Of a stretch of DNA of 64,000 nucleotides, positions 51,432 through 61,113 are shown piece after piece. Numbering within the stretch: the first letter of the stretch is position 1; every line of letters starts with the position of its first letter. The position numbers and the translations under genes were made by a program. This stretch comes from Pyxidicoccus caerfyrddinensis (lineage in GTDB: Bacteria > Myxococcota > Myxococcia > Myxococcales > Myxococcaceae): NCBI RefSeq assembly GCF_010894405.1, contig NZ_JAAIYA010000009.1, positions 286,557-350,556 of the forward strand, in the 5' to 3' direction. The notes under the pieces are model-generated. The model made no database searches and had not been told where the DNA came from. It saw nothing but the letters and a program-made list of their open reading frames with translations.

Positions 51432-52067
51432 GTGCGATACGCCCTGCTCATCCTCCTGTTCCTGGCGCCCGGCCTCGCCCGCGCACAGGCCGAGGCGCTG
51501 GAGAACCCCGGCGCCGTTTCCGCCATCCAGGAGCGTCAGTACCGGATGCACCACGAGCTCTTGCTCGGCGTCGGCGTGCTGCCGGATGACGCCTTCTACA
51601 AAGGCCTCGTCGGCACCGTCTCGTACACGTACCACTTCAGCGACACCTTCGCGTGGCAGGTGGGCCGCGGCACGTACAGCTACAACGTGCAGACGGGCCT
51701 GCGCAGGCAGCTGGAGCGCGACTTCGAGGTGGCCCCCACGGCCTCCGCCTACGAGGAGCAGGTCCAGTGGATGGTGGGCTCGGACCTGATGTGGAGCCCG
51801 CTGTACGGGAAGCTGGCCGTCCTCAACAACAAGGTGCTGCACTTCGAGGCCTTCCTGCTCGGCGGCGGCTCCGTGGTGAAGATCAACCGCGCGGACGGCT
51901 TCCGCCCCGCGGCCAACGTGGGCCTCGGCATGCGCCTCTTCAAGGGCGACACCGTGTCCTTCCGCCTCGACGTGACGAACAACGTCGTCTTCACCGGCAC
52001 CCGCAACATCAACAACGTCCTCTCGGTCCAGCTCGGCACCGCGTTCAACTTCGGCGCCACGGAATGA
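51432..52067 (+). CDS. Outer-membrane beta-barrel protein of the envelope complex
   Basis: A 211-residue protein with a signal peptide (ending LARAQA) followed by alternating strands such as LVGTVSYTYHFSDTFAWQVG, FEAFLLGGGSVVKI and LSVQLGTAFNFG, as in the small myxobacterial outer-membrane barrel family that includes GltA/GltB and NfsA/NfsB. The GTG start is preceded by CAGGAAG. Its stop overlaps the next gene (ATGA). It probably forms the outer-membrane part of the complex. Confidence 0.82.
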   Translation: MRYALLILLFLAPGLARAQAEALENPGAVSAIQERQYRMHHELLLGVGVLPDDAFYKGLVGTVSYTYHFSDTFAWQVGRGTYSYNVQTGLRRQLERDFEVAPTASAYEEQVQWMVGSDLMWSPLYGKLAVLNNKVLHFEAFLLGGGSVVKINRADGFRPAANVGLGMRLFKGDTVSFRLDVTNNVVFTGTRNINNVLSVQLGTAFNFGATE

Positions 52068-53746
52068 ATCCCCGCTCACTCGTCGCCGCGCTCGCCAGCG
52101 CCGCGCTCCTCGTGTCCCCGGCACCCGCCGCCGCCCAGTCCAGCGGCGGCGCGCTGCCCATGCCCCCGCCTCCCGCCGGCGCCCAGCGCCCGGCCGGTGG
52201 CGCCACCACCCCGTCCGCCCCCGCCGCCAGCGGCAAGCCCGCTGGCGCGCAGGCGGCACCTCCCGCGACCGCCGCCAACGGCAAGCCGGCCGCCGAGGGC
52301 GACAAGCCCGCGGCGGAAGGCGAGGCCGCGCCGAAGAAGCCGGACGCCGCCGCCGAGGCCGCGCCCGCCGCGCCGAAGAAGGTGGAGAACGCCGTCTTCG
52401 ACAAGGCGCTGCAGGACTACTTCGACGGTGACCCGCGCGCCGCCGCCGGGCCGCTGTACGCCTGGCTGCAGCAGGCGCCCAAGACGGACGAGAACTACGC
52501 CTGGGGGCAGTACTTCCTCGCGCGCAGCCTCATCGACCTGGGCCTGTCGCACGCGGGCGCCACGTACCTGTCGCGCATCGCCCGCGAGCGCACCAACCCC
52601 AACGTGATTCCCCGCGCGCTGGACTCGCTCAAGCAGCTCACCGACCGTCCGCACGACGAGGTGATGATCGACGAGCAGGTCTTCGGCGCGCTGGACCTGG
52701 GCTTCCTCCCGGAGGAGACGGGTGCGTACGCCCACTACCAGCAGGGCCTGGTGGACCTGCGCGTGGGCAACGAGCGCTGGGCCAACACGCACTTCGCCAA
52801 GCTGTCGGAGACCAGCGCCGAGGCCAGCCGCGCGAAGTTCGCGCTGCTCGTCACCCGCCTCAAGTCGGTGAAGGAGCCCTCCGAGGAGCTCATCACCGAC
52901 TTCCTCGGCCTGTCCAAGGACGAGAAGCTCACCCGCGAGGCGCGCAACGAGGCGGCGCTCGCGGTGGCCCGCCTGCGCTACGAGCGCAAGGACTACACGG
53001 GCGCGCTGGAGGCGTACAACCTCGTGAAGCTGCCCGAGCTGGACCCGGGCCGCGCCAGCCTCTACCTGGAGGAGGCGTGGACCCGCTACAAGCTGGGCGA
53101 GCTGCGTGCGTCCATGGGCATCCTCACCACCCTGGACGCCCCCGTCTTCCGCGACGAGTTCCTCCCGGACAAGTACCTGTTGCGCGCGCTCATCTACCGC
53201 GACCTGTGCCACTACCTGCCCGCCAAGCGCGCCGCCAAGGAGCTGACGCGCCGCTTCGCGGACTCGCTGGAGGCCGTGCGCAGCCGCGAGGACCTCACCC
53301 AGGACGCGCGCCTGCGCCGCGCGGCCGATGCCCACGGCGGCACCCAGCGCGCCGCGCGCTTCATGGAGCTGTTGGATTCGGAGAGTGAGCGACTGGGCCG
53401 CTACGCCGGCAGCTTCGGCGACCAGCTCTTCGCACACCTCGTCAAGATGTATGCCTTGTCCCGTGCCGAGGCGGTCCGCGTTCACGACGCGCGGCTGGCC
53501 GAGGCGGTGCGGCAGGAAGCGGACACGCTCCTGCGCGCCGCCGAGCAGGTACGACTGATGGAGTATGAAGTGGGCCTGAAGCTGTATGAGCGCGTGAAGA
53601 AGGGCGCGAAGGTGGTGCCGCCGGAGGACGAGCAGGAGCTGTCCCCCGCGCAGGTCGCCTTCCGCTTCAGCGGGGAGTACTGGAACGACGAGCTGAAGTC
53701 GTACCGGGTCCGCATCGAGAGCCGCTGCATCGAGGAGACCCCATGA
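52064..53746 (+). CDS. Periplasmic TPR protein (GltC/NfsC-like)
   Basis: A 560-residue protein with a signal peptide (ending PAAAQS), a long Ala/Pro/Lys-rich disordered region (about 26-105) and then tetratricopeptide-like helical repeats up to about residue 440 (for example FDKALQDYFDGDPRAAAGPLYAW). It corresponds in position and type to the TPR protein next to the barrels in the glt and nfs clusters. It overlaps both neighbours by 4 bp. Confidence 0.8.
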   Translation: MNPRSLVAALASAALLVSPAPAAAQSSGGALPMPPPPAGAQRPAGGATTPSAPAASGKPAGAQAAPPATAANGKPAAEGDKPAAEGEAAPKKPDAAAEAAPAAPKKVENAVFDKALQDYFDGDPRAAAGPLYAWLQQAPKTDENYAWGQYFLARSLIDLGLSHAGATYLSRIARERTNPNVIPRALDSLKQLTDRPHDEVMIDEQVFGALDLGFLPEETGAYAHYQQGLVDLRVGNERWANTHFAKLSETSAEASRAKFALLVTRLKSVKEPSEELITDFLGLSKDEKLTREARNEAALAVARLRYERKDYTGALEAYNLVKLPELDPGRASLYLEEAWTRYKLGELRASMGILTTLDAPVFRDEFLPDKYLLRALIYRDLCHYLPAKRAAKELTRRFADSLEAVRSREDLTQDARLRRAADAHGGTQRAARFMELLDSESERLGRYAGSFGDQLFAHLVKMYALSRAEAVRVHDARLAEAVRQEADTLLRAAEQVRLMEYEVGLKLYERVKKGAKVVPPEDEQELSPAQVAFRFSGEYWNDELKSYRVRIESRCIEETP

Positions 53747-56700
53747 CCGGCCACCTGACCGGCCTGATTGCCGCCGCCCTGCTGGCGGCGGCCCCCGGCG
53801 CGCCCTCGCGCATCGGGCCCAACGCCAACCCGATTGTCTCCAAGGCGAAGGAGCGCGACGAGTTCATCGCCAAGCTCAAGCGCGACATCTTCAAGGTGGA
53901 CCGCTCCATCGGCGAGACGGAGAAGCTCATCTCCAAGAGCCGCAACGCGCCGTACCTGCCCGACCTCCAGTTCCGGCTGGCCGAGCTGTACGTGGAGAAG
54001 AGCCGCTACGTGTACTACCTCCAGGCGGAGACGCGGCCCGAGGGTGCGTCGGGCGCCATCGTCTCGCCCGAGACGCGGCTGATGAAGCAGAAGGCCGTGC
54101 AGATGTACTACCGGCTGCTGCGCGAGTACCCGGACTTCAAGGACGGCGACCAGGTGACGTTCTACCTGGCGCACGAGCAGCGCGAGCTGGGCCAGTTCGA
54201 CGAGATGCTCAAGACGCTCGGCGACCTCACGCGCAAGTTCCCCAACAGCCCGCTGCGGCTGGAGGCGGAGCAGATCCTGGGCGACCACTTCTTCGACAAG
54301 GCGGACCTCGTCGAGGCGGAGAAGCACTACCAGGCCATCCTCGAGGCCCCGCCCTCCCCCGTGCACGACCTGGCCCGCTACAAGCTGGGCTGGATTCGCG
54401 TCAATCAGGCCAAGCACGCGGAGGCGGTGACGTTCTTCGAGGCCGCCGCCGCCAGCGCCCCACTGCCCGGCGTGGACGCGAAGAAGGCGCTCAACGTCAA
54501 GCGCGAGGCGCTGCTGGACCTCGTCTACAGCTACACCGAGGCCCGGCCCGCCAAGGGCGCGCTCAACTACTTCGAGAAGCTCAGCGACAGCCGCGCCACC
54601 TACGCGCTCGCGCTGGACAAGCTGGGCAACCGCTACTTCATCAAGCAGCAGTACGAGTGGGCCATCCCCGCGCTGCGCAAGCTGATGGAAATCCAGCACG
54701 ACCCGGAGCTGGATTTGGAGCGCGGCCAGAAGCTCTATGACGCCATCAAGGCGTCCAAGGGCAAGGTGCTCCCGGAGCCGGAGGACCTGCGCTTCCTCGT
54801 GCGCGCCGCCGTGGAGAGCAAGACGGACCCGGAGCTGCCCGAGACGGACCGCAAGAAGCACCTGGTGGAGATGGAGGAGATGGCGCGCGACCTCTCCACG
54901 CAGCTGCACCTGGCCGCGCAGAAGAAGGAGGAGAAGGACCTCTACCTGCGCGCCGCCGCGGCCTACGAGGCGTACCTCAGCCTCTTCCGGCCCGAGCAGT
55001 ACGTGCGGCCCATCATGAAGAACCGCGCCGATGCGCTCTTCTCCGCCAACGCCTTCCCGGAGGCCGCGCGCCAGTTCGAGGAACTGGCCCGCTACGAGTC
55101 CAAGGCGAAGGACGCCAAGGGCGAGGAGGAAGCGCTCAACGCGGCGCTGCTCGCGCACTTCGCGACGCTCAAGCCGGAGGAGGCGCAGAAGCGCAACGCC
55201 TTCGAGGTGGCGGACGCACGCCAGGCCATGAAGCTGCTGGGCGCGCAGTTCGTCTCGCGCTACCCGCAGAGCGCCAACGCGCTGAACGTGAAGTTCAACA
55301 TCGCCCGCGCCTACTACGAGGACGGTGAGTACCCGAAGGCGGCGGAGCTCTTCACGGCCTTCGCGCTGACGCACCCGCAGCACAAGGAGGCCGCGGTCGC
55401 CGGCAACCTCGCGCTGGACAGCCTGCGGCAGCAGAACGACTTCAAGGGCCTGGAGGAGACGGGCAAGAAGTTCCTCGCCGCGCCGCTGCCGCAGAACTTC
55501 CGCGCGGACGTGCAGAAGATTCTCACCGAGAGCAAGGCCGAGGCGCTCGACGAGCTGGCGCTGCAGAGCGCCCAGGAGACGGGCGACGTCATCTCGGGTC
55601 TCGTGAAGGTCGCGGACCAGAACAAGAACACCGACATCGGCGAGAAGGCGCTGTACGGCGCCTTCACCGCGGCGCGCGAGAAGCGCGACATGCAGGCCGA
55701 GCGCGAGCTGGGCGCGAAGCTGGCGCAGGACTACCCGAAGAGCCAGTACCTGTCGGACGTGCTCCTCACGCTGGGCCGGCACGCGGCGGAGTCCGCGGCG
55801 TTCGGCGAGGCGGCGGGCTGGTTCGAGCAGGTGGGCCAGAAGCTCGGCGGCGACTTCGCCGCGGTGGACGGCTGGCTGGCCGGCGCGCGGCTGCGCATGG
55901 CGCTGGGCGAGTACAAGGAAGCGTCGCGCAACCTGGAGGCCGCGTCCGAAGTGGCGGGCGCGCGCAAGGCCGAGGTGCTGGTGCTGCTGGCCGAGGCGCG
56001 GCTGAAGCAGAAGGACTACACCCGCGCGAAGACGGCGGCGGACGCAGCGCTGAAGCTGGACGGCACCAGCGCGGGCGCCGCGGCGGTGCTGGCCCAGGTG
56101 CAGGCTGCCACCGCGCCCACGGCCCCGGCCGACGCGCTCATCGCCAGCCTCACCAAGGCGGTGCAGGGCCCCAACGGGCAGACGGAAGAGGCCGCCAAGG
56201 GCCTGTGGTACCTCGGCGAGGTCCTCTACCGCGGCTACAAGGATTTGCCCGCGGACAAGGTGGAGGAGAAGGTCGCCGCGCTGCAGAGCCTGGAGGGCAT
56301 CTACACCCAGGCCGCGCAGCTGGGCTACCCGGAGTGGGCGGTGGCCTCGCTGTGGAAGCTGGCGCTCGCGTACGGCCACATCGCCGACGTGGTGGAGGCG
56401 ACGCCGGTGCCGGCGGGCCTGTCCGCCGCGGAGACGCAGCAGTTCCAGGCCGCGGTGAAGGAGCAGGTGGCGCCGCTGAAGCAGCGCTCCGAAGAGGCCT
56501 TCAAGGCGTGCCTGTCCCGCGCCGAGTCGCTGGAGGTCTTCAGCGCCGCGGTGGTGGGCTGCCGCACGCGCTCGGAGACGGCGGCGCTGCCGGTGCCGCA
56601 GCCGGGTGCGCCCACGCAGCCGGCCGCGCTGGAGGAGCTGCGCAAGAAGGCCGAGCGCACGCTCAGCGCCGAGTCGCTGGAAGCGCTGGGCCTGGCCTAC

Positions 56701-57012
56701 CTGGACGCGCGGCAGTACGGCATGGCGCAGCTCACCCTGGGCCGTGTCACGGAGCTGCAGGACACGCGGGCCTCGGCGCACTCCGCGCTGGGTGTGGCGC
56801 TGCTCAACATGGGTGATGCCATGGGGGCGCGCGCCGCGTACGCGAAGGCCATGGACTCGGACCCGACGTTCGGCAAGGCCCGCCTCAACCTGGCCGCGCT
56901 GCGCTGCCGCTTCGGCGACGTGGACGGGGCCCGCCGCGAGCTGGCCGTCCTCAAGGACGTCAACACGCTCACCGGCGCCGACGTGGACGGAGGGTGGAAG
57001 GCGTGCAAGTGA
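53743..57012 (+). CDS. Large TPR protein (GltD/AgmU-like)
   Basis: A 1089-residue protein with a short signal peptide (ending LLAAAPGA) and TPR or TPR-like helical repeats along nearly the whole length (LQFRLAELYVEKSRYVYY, LRLEAEQILGDHFFDKADL, SLEALGLAYLDARQYGMA and others). Size and repeat content resemble AgmU/GltD, a periplasmic scaffold of the gliding complex. Both ends overlap neighbouring genes, so it belongs to one transcript with them. It probably acts as the main scaffold joining inner- and outer-membrane parts. Confidence 0.82.
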   Translation: MTGHLTGLIAAALLAAAPGAPSRIGPNANPIVSKAKERDEFIAKLKRDIFKVDRSIGETEKLISKSRNAPYLPDLQFRLAELYVEKSRYVYYLQAETRPEGASGAIVSPETRLMKQKAVQMYYRLLREYPDFKDGDQVTFYLAHEQRELGQFDEMLKTLGDLTRKFPNSPLRLEAEQILGDHFFDKADLVEAEKHYQAILEAPPSPVHDLARYKLGWIRVNQAKHAEAVTFFEAAAASAPLPGVDAKKALNVKREALLDLVYSYTEARPAKGALNYFEKLSDSRATYALALDKLGNRYFIKQQYEWAIPALRKLMEIQHDPELDLERGQKLYDAIKASKGKVLPEPEDLRFLVRAAVESKTDPELPETDRKKHLVEMEEMARDLSTQLHLAAQKKEEKDLYLRAAAAYEAYLSLFRPEQYVRPIMKNRADALFSANAFPEAARQFEELARYESKAKDAKGEEEALNAALLAHFATLKPEEAQKRNAFEVADARQAMKLLGAQFVSRYPQSANALNVKFNIARAYYEDGEYPKAAELFTAFALTHPQHKEAAVAGNLALDSLRQQNDFKGLEETGKKFLAAPLPQNFRADVQKILTESKAEALDELALQSAQETGDVISGLVKVADQNKNTDIGEKALYGAFTAAREKRDMQAERELGAKLAQDYPKSQYLSDVLLTLGRHAAESAAFGEAAGWFEQVGQKLGGDFAAVDGWLAGARLRMALGEYKEASRNLEAASEVAGARKAEVLVLLAEARLKQKDYTRAKTAADAALKLDGTSAGAAAVLAQVQAATAPTAPADALIASLTKAVQGPNGQTEEAAKGLWYLGEVLYRGYKDLPADKVEEKVAALQSLEGIYTQAAQLGYPEWAVASLWKLALAYGHIADVVEATPVPAGLSAAETQQFQAAVKEQVAPLKQRSEEAFKACLSRAESLEVFSAAVVGCRTRSETAALPVPQPGAPTQPAALEELRKKAERTLSAESLEALGLAYLDARQYGMAQLTLGRVTELQDTRASAHSALGVALLNMGDAMGARAAYAKAMDSDPTFGKARLNLAALRCRFGDVDGARRELAVLKDVNTLTGADVDGGWKACK

Positions 57013-57521
57013 GCCTCCTCACTCCACGCGCCGCGGCGCGGGCCCTGCTGCTCGGGGCCGCGCTCCTGGCCTCCAGCGGCTGCGGCCCCAAGGGCGGCGA
57101 GCTGGAGGGCAGCGTGGCCCCGCTCATGGACCTCCGCTACGAGCGGGCGGAGGCCCAGTGGTCTCCCGGCGAGCTGGCCATCAACTTCGTCACCCCGCAG
57201 GGCTCGGGGGTGAACACCGTGCTGAAGGTCAGCGCGTTCGTCGGGGACATGCTTCCGGAGGGCTATGACGGCCCGCTGGAAATCAACCTCGCGGAGGAGC
57301 TGGAGGGCGGCGTGCAGCGCGGCGCCATCGGCCGCAGCGTGCTGGACGAGCCGGTGCGGGCCTTCCCGCAGCTGGAGGTCGGCGTGCTGAAGGTGGACAG
57401 CACCGCCGTCGCCCCCAGCAGCCGCATCACCGGCGAGTTCCACGTCACGTTCATCAACGGCATCGACGTCTTTTCAGGCCGCACCATCTTCGGAAGCTTC
57501 GAGGCTACGGTCCAACAATGA
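57009..57521 (+). CDS. Lipoprotein of the envelope complex
   Basis: A 170-residue lipoprotein (lipobox ASSGCG near residue 24) with a beta-rich mature domain (LRYERAEAQWSPGELAINFV, SRITGEFHVTFINGIDVF). GTG 57009 overlaps the upstream stop as GTGA and has GGAAGG 7 nt before it. GTG codons at 56994 and 57003 are less well placed. No named family is recognised. Position suggests an outer-membrane-anchored subunit. Confidence 0.75.
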   Translation: MSLLTPRAAARALLLGAALLASSGCGPKGGELEGSVAPLMDLRYERAEAQWSPGELAINFVTPQGSGVNTVLKVSAFVGDMLPEGYDGPLEINLAEELEGGVQRGAIGRSVLDEPVRAFPQLEVGVLKVDSTAVAPSSRITGEFHVTFINGIDVFSGRTIFGSFEATVQQ

Positions 57522-58153
57522 AGCGCATCGTCCTGCTCACCCTGCCCCTCCTCGCCGCCTGTGGTCCGCGCTACGGCATGCGCGTTCCCGACTCGATGGA
57601 GAAGAAGCTGCCCTACGAGGCGCGCATCGAGCTGCTGGAGGCGGAGAACGACCTGGCCCTCTCCATCGACAAGGTGGACGTGGCCGACAACGAGATTGGC
57701 CGCGCGCGCGACAACATCCGCCGTGCCCGCTCCCGTCAGGAAGCGGCCGAGGACGAGGTGGACCGCGCCACCGACGAAGTCTCTCGCGAGGTGGCGAAGC
57801 TGGCCATCGCCGAGGCCGAAGCGCGCGTGGAGTACCTGCGCGCGAAGCAGCGGCTCAGCGTGGGGCTGCGCGAGGTGGAGAAGCTGGCCCTGCGCTGCGC
57901 CTTCGCGAAGTTCGAGCTCGCCCGCCTGACGGTGGCCCGCAAGGCCAAGGTGGAGGGCAGCGAGAAGCTGGAGCCGAAGGAGTTCGAGGAGCAGGTGTCC
58001 GAGTGCGAGGCCGACGTGAAGGAGGAGCGCACCGGCCTGGCCGAGGACGAGAAGGAGGAGAAGGCGGCGCGCGAGGCGTGGGAGACGAAGAAGGCCGCGC
58101 TCGCGAAGAAGACCTTCGACGCACGGGCCAGTCCCTACGTGGAGAACCTCTAA
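57518..58153 (+). CDS. Coiled-coil lipoprotein of the envelope complex
   Basis: A 211-residue lipoprotein (lipobox LAACG near residue 15). From about residue 30 to 200 it is almost entirely charged heptad-like helix, rich in Glu, Lys, Arg and Ala, with one interior cysteine pair (C127 region and SECEAD), and so a long coiled coil. It may span part of the periplasm or brace the TPR proteins. It overlaps the previous gene (ATGA) and is 1 bp from the next. Confidence 0.77.
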   Translation: MKRIVLLTLPLLAACGPRYGMRVPDSMEKKLPYEARIELLEAENDLALSIDKVDVADNEIGRARDNIRRARSRQEAAEDEVDRATDEVSREVAKLAIAEAEARVEYLRAKQRLSVGLREVEKLALRCAFAKFELARLTVARKAKVEGSEKLEPKEFEEQVSECEADVKEERTGLAEDEKEEKAAREAWETKKAALAKKTFDARASPYVENL

Positions 58154-58154
58154 A

Positions 58155-60086
58155 ATGTCGACGACCGCCGGCTTCCTCGTCCTCCAGTTGCTGACCGCGC
58201 AGGCTCCCGCGCCGGACGCGGCGGCCCTCGAGCGCGCCGCCGCCGTGGAGAGCGCGCGCCTGGAGCAGTCTCCCGAGGACTCGGACGCGCTCTACCGGCT
58301 GGGCACGGCCTTCCTCGCGCTCAACAAGCCGAAGAAGGCGGTGGAGCCGCTGACGAAGCTGGTGGAGCTGGAGCCGGACCTGGTGCCGCCCAAGCTGGCG
58401 CTGGCCCGCGCGCTGCGCCTGTCGGGTGACGCGGAGAAGGCGCGCACGGTGCTGGACACGTCCATCGCCGCCTTCCCGGAGGACTCCACACTGCGCGCGG
58501 AGCGGGGCCTGCTGGCGCGCGTGCTGGACGAGTCGGACGTGGCCATCAGCCAGTATTCGGTGGCCTCGGAGCTGTCCCCGCAGGACGCGGAGCTGCGCTT
58601 CAACCTGGGCGAGGCCCTGCAGCGCGCCGGCCGCACCGACGACGCCATCGAGTCCTACCGCGAGGCGCTGAAGCTGGACTCCAAGCTCAACGTCGCCCGC
58701 GTCAACCTGGGCAAGGCGCTGGCGGAGAAGGGCCTCAACGCGGAGGCCAAGGAGACGCTGCGCGAGGCCACCCGCGAGAAGTCAGGCGACACGGAGGCGC
58801 ACTACAACCTGGGCGTCATCCTCATGAGGGAGAACGACCTGGCCGGCGCCATCGCCGAGTACCAGCTCACGCTCGCCGCGGAGCCGAAGCACGCACGCGC
58901 GCACAACAACCTGGGCGTCGCGGTGAACGAGATGGGCGACCCGCGCAAGGCTACCGAGTCCTTCCTCAAGGCCATCGCCGCGGACCCGAAGTACGCCGAG
59001 GCGCACTTCAACCTGGGGCTCGCGTACTTCCAGCTCGGCGACAACGTGCGCGCCACCAAGTCCTTCGAGAAGGCGCTGGTGCTGGAGCCGCGCCGCGCCA
59101 GCGGGCCGTACACCCAGCTGGGCCACCTGTACCTCGCGCAGGGCAAGAAGAAGCAGGCGGTGGTGGCCTTCCAGAAGGCGATTGAGAAGAGCACCGAGGA
59201 CGGGAAGAAGACGCCGGAGGCGTACCAGGGCCTGGCGCGCGCGTACCTCGGGCTGGGCAAGGCCGACGAGGCGGTGGCTACGCTGAAGACGGCGGTGGAG
59301 GCCTTCCCCAAGGACGCGAGCGCCCGGGCGGCGTACGGCGACGCGCTCAAGGCGAAGGGTGATCTGGAAGGCGCCATTGCCCAGTACGAGGCGGGCGTGG
59401 AGCTGTCGCCCACCGTGGAGTACCGGCTGGCGCTGGCGGACGCGTACGCGAAGAAGCGGGTGAGCGCGAAGGCGAAGCCGCTGTACGAGGCGCTGCTGAA
59501 GGAAGAGCCGGGCAACCGCGTGGCGCAGCTGGCGCTGGCGGACCTGCTGATGGCCATGGGCGACTACGTCACGGCGGAGGGCCTGCTCAAGCCGAAGGAG
59601 GGCGAAGAGCCCGACACCGCGGCGCTGGCGCGGCTGGGCATCGTCCACTCGCGGCGCGGGCGGCCGGACCTGGCGGTGACGGAGCTGGAGGCGGTGGTGG
59701 CGAAGGACCCGGCGCAGCTGGAGGCACGGGCCGAGCTGGGCTTCCTCTACCTGCGCGGCGGTGACGGCGCGAAGGCGAAGAAGGTGCTGACGGCGGTGCT
59801 GGCGGTGGAGCCGCGCAACGCGCTGGGGCTGCTGTACCTGGGCCACGCGCTGTACCAGCAGGGCAACGCCAAGGACGCGGAGAAGTCCTTCCGCGGTGCC
59901 ACCCAGGTGGACCCCAACTTCGCCGAGCCCTACAACGCGCTGGGGCAGCTGCTGGAGAACTCGAAGCGCCCGGACGAGGCGAAGCAGGCCTACGAGACGG
60001 CGCTGAAGCTGCAGCCGGACCATGAGGATGCGAAGGCCGCCCTCAAGCGGATGACGACGGCGGCGGCAGCGGCGCCGGCGCCGTAG
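58155..60086 (+). CDS. TPR-repeat protein of the envelope complex
   Basis: A 643-residue protein with a short N-terminal hydrophobic segment (GFLVLQLLTA) and some sixteen canonical TPR units (for example AHYNLGVILMRENDLAGAIA, AHFNLGLAYFQLGDNVRATK, YNALGQLLENSKRPDEAKQA), ending in an alanine-rich tail. It is the last gene of the operon. TPRs in such complexes mediate subunit contacts. No enzymatic domain is present. It is convergent with the DMT transporter gene, 3 bp apart. Confidence 0.82.
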   Translation: MSTTAGFLVLQLLTAQAPAPDAAALERAAAVESARLEQSPEDSDALYRLGTAFLALNKPKKAVEPLTKLVELEPDLVPPKLALARALRLSGDAEKARTVLDTSIAAFPEDSTLRAERGLLARVLDESDVAISQYSVASELSPQDAELRFNLGEALQRAGRTDDAIESYREALKLDSKLNVARVNLGKALAEKGLNAEAKETLREATREKSGDTEAHYNLGVILMRENDLAGAIAEYQLTLAAEPKHARAHNNLGVAVNEMGDPRKATESFLKAIAADPKYAEAHFNLGLAYFQLGDNVRATKSFEKALVLEPRRASGPYTQLGHLYLAQGKKKQAVVAFQKAIEKSTEDGKKTPEAYQGLARAYLGLGKADEAVATLKTAVEAFPKDASARAAYGDALKAKGDLEGAIAQYEAGVELSPTVEYRLALADAYAKKRVSAKAKPLYEALLKEEPGNRVAQLALADLLMAMGDYVTAEGLLKPKEGEEPDTAALARLGIVHSRRGRPDLAVTELEAVVAKDPAQLEARAELGFLYLRGGDGAKAKKVLTAVLAVEPRNALGLLYLGHALYQQGNAKDAEKSFRGATQVDPNFAEPYNALGQLLENSKRPDEAKQAYETALKLQPDHEDAKAALKRMTTAAAAAPAP

Positions 60087-60089
60087 CAC

Positions 60090-60938
60090 TCAGCCCGGCA
60101 CGCCCAGCAGCACCGCGCCCACCGCGACGAGCGCCGCGCCCGCGAGCTGCCTCCGCTCCAGCCGCTCGCCCTGGAGCGCGGCGAGCCCCAGCGCGAAGGC
60201 GATGGAGGTGTTGCGCAGCGTCAGCACCACGCCCGCGCCGCTGCTTCCCAGCGCGGACAGCAGGAGCGCGAAGGACAGCGTGCAGACGATGCCGGTGAAG
60301 ACGACGAGCCCGGGACGCACCACCGCCTCCCGCTTGAGCGTGCTCCAGCCGAGCTTCCGCACCCGCTCCAGCACGAGCACCGGCAACGCGACGAGGAGCC
60401 CCGTGGCGAACAGGGCCGGTGGCTGCGCGCCCTCGCCGAGCGCCAGCTTGTAGCTCAGGTGGTAGCCGGCGATGCACACCGCCGCCAGCGCCGCCCACGC
60501 CACACCCGTGGCCGCGGGGCCTTTCGGAGGGGACAGGTTCATCACCACCAGCCCCACGCCCAGCAGCACCGCGCCGGACACCATCCACACGGACACGGCC
60601 TCGCCCAGCCACAACACGGACACCGGCCACACGAGCAACATGGCCCCGCCGCGAGACACCGTATACGCGAGCCCCAGCGGCGCCTGCTTCAGCGCCCGGG
60701 ACAGTGACGCCAGGTAGATGCTCTCGCAGGCCCCCGCGCCCAGCGCCCACGTGAGACCGCGCACCGTGGGAAACGCCTCCCCTCGCATCCCCAGCGTCCA
60801 CAGCGCGCCGCACACCACCGCGACGGTGATGACGCTCACCACGCCCACCTCGGGATTCGGGTGCCGCTTGAGCAGTGCGTTCCACGAGGCATGGAGGAAG
60901 GCGGACGACAGCACCAGCACCAGCGCGACGGTCTCCAA
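60090..60938 (-). CDS. EamA/DMT-family transporter
   Basis: A 282-residue membrane protein with about ten hydrophobic segments in two halves, each starting like an EamA repeat (LSSAFLHASWNALLKRHPN in the first, AALAAVCIAGYHLSYKLAL in the second). The substrate is unknown, and the family includes amino acid and metabolite exporters. I chose TTG 60938 because GGAGGAG lies 5 nt upstream and the protein then starts at the first helix. An upstream ATG at 61010 would add 24 charged residues. Confidence 0.85.
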   Translation of the reverse strand: METVALVLVLSSAFLHASWNALLKRHPNPEVGVVSVITVAVVCGALWTLGMRGEAFPTVRGLTWALGAGACESIYLASLSRALKQAPLGLAYTVSRGGAMLLVWPVSVLWLGEAVSVWMVSGAVLLGVGLVVMNLSPPKGPAATGVAWAALAAVCIAGYHLSYKLALGEGAQPPALFATGLLVALPVLVLERVRKLGWSTLKREAVVRPGLVVFTGIVCTLSFALLLSALGSSGAGVVLTLRNTSIAFALGLAALQGERLERRQLAGAALVAVGAVLLGVPG

Positions 60939-61061
60939 CGCGACTCCTCCACGACGACGGAGGCCCGTGTCTAACCCGGATGTCTCGCGTGTGCAGGCTC
61001 GTCGCGGCACCGGGAAAGCGATTCACGGCTGTGCTGCCGGAGGCAGGCCGGGAGTGTGCTG

Positions 61062-61073
61062 TTCGGAAATGTC
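61062..61073 (+). repeat. Third copy of the TTCGGAAATGTC motif
   Basis: TTCGGAAATGTC preceded by CTG, in the intergenic space between the DMT transporter and the next gene. It matches the arms of the inverted repeat at 29784-29833 (the right arm, read on the minus strand, also has CTG in front). Confidence 0.55.
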
Positions 61074-61113
61074 AGGCTCCGCGAGGTCGAGCTGCTGGAG
61101 GCGTCATTTCCTC

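Noticed and set aside
53482..56781. 1099-codon minus-strand open frame opposite the large TPR gene
   Set aside because: Its Leu/Arg/Gln/His composition and lack of any motif mark it as a shadow of the TPR gene. Similar long shadows at 40984-44082 (plus) and 21329-24478 (minus, apart from the real methyltransferase at 21329-22027) were rejected for the same reason.
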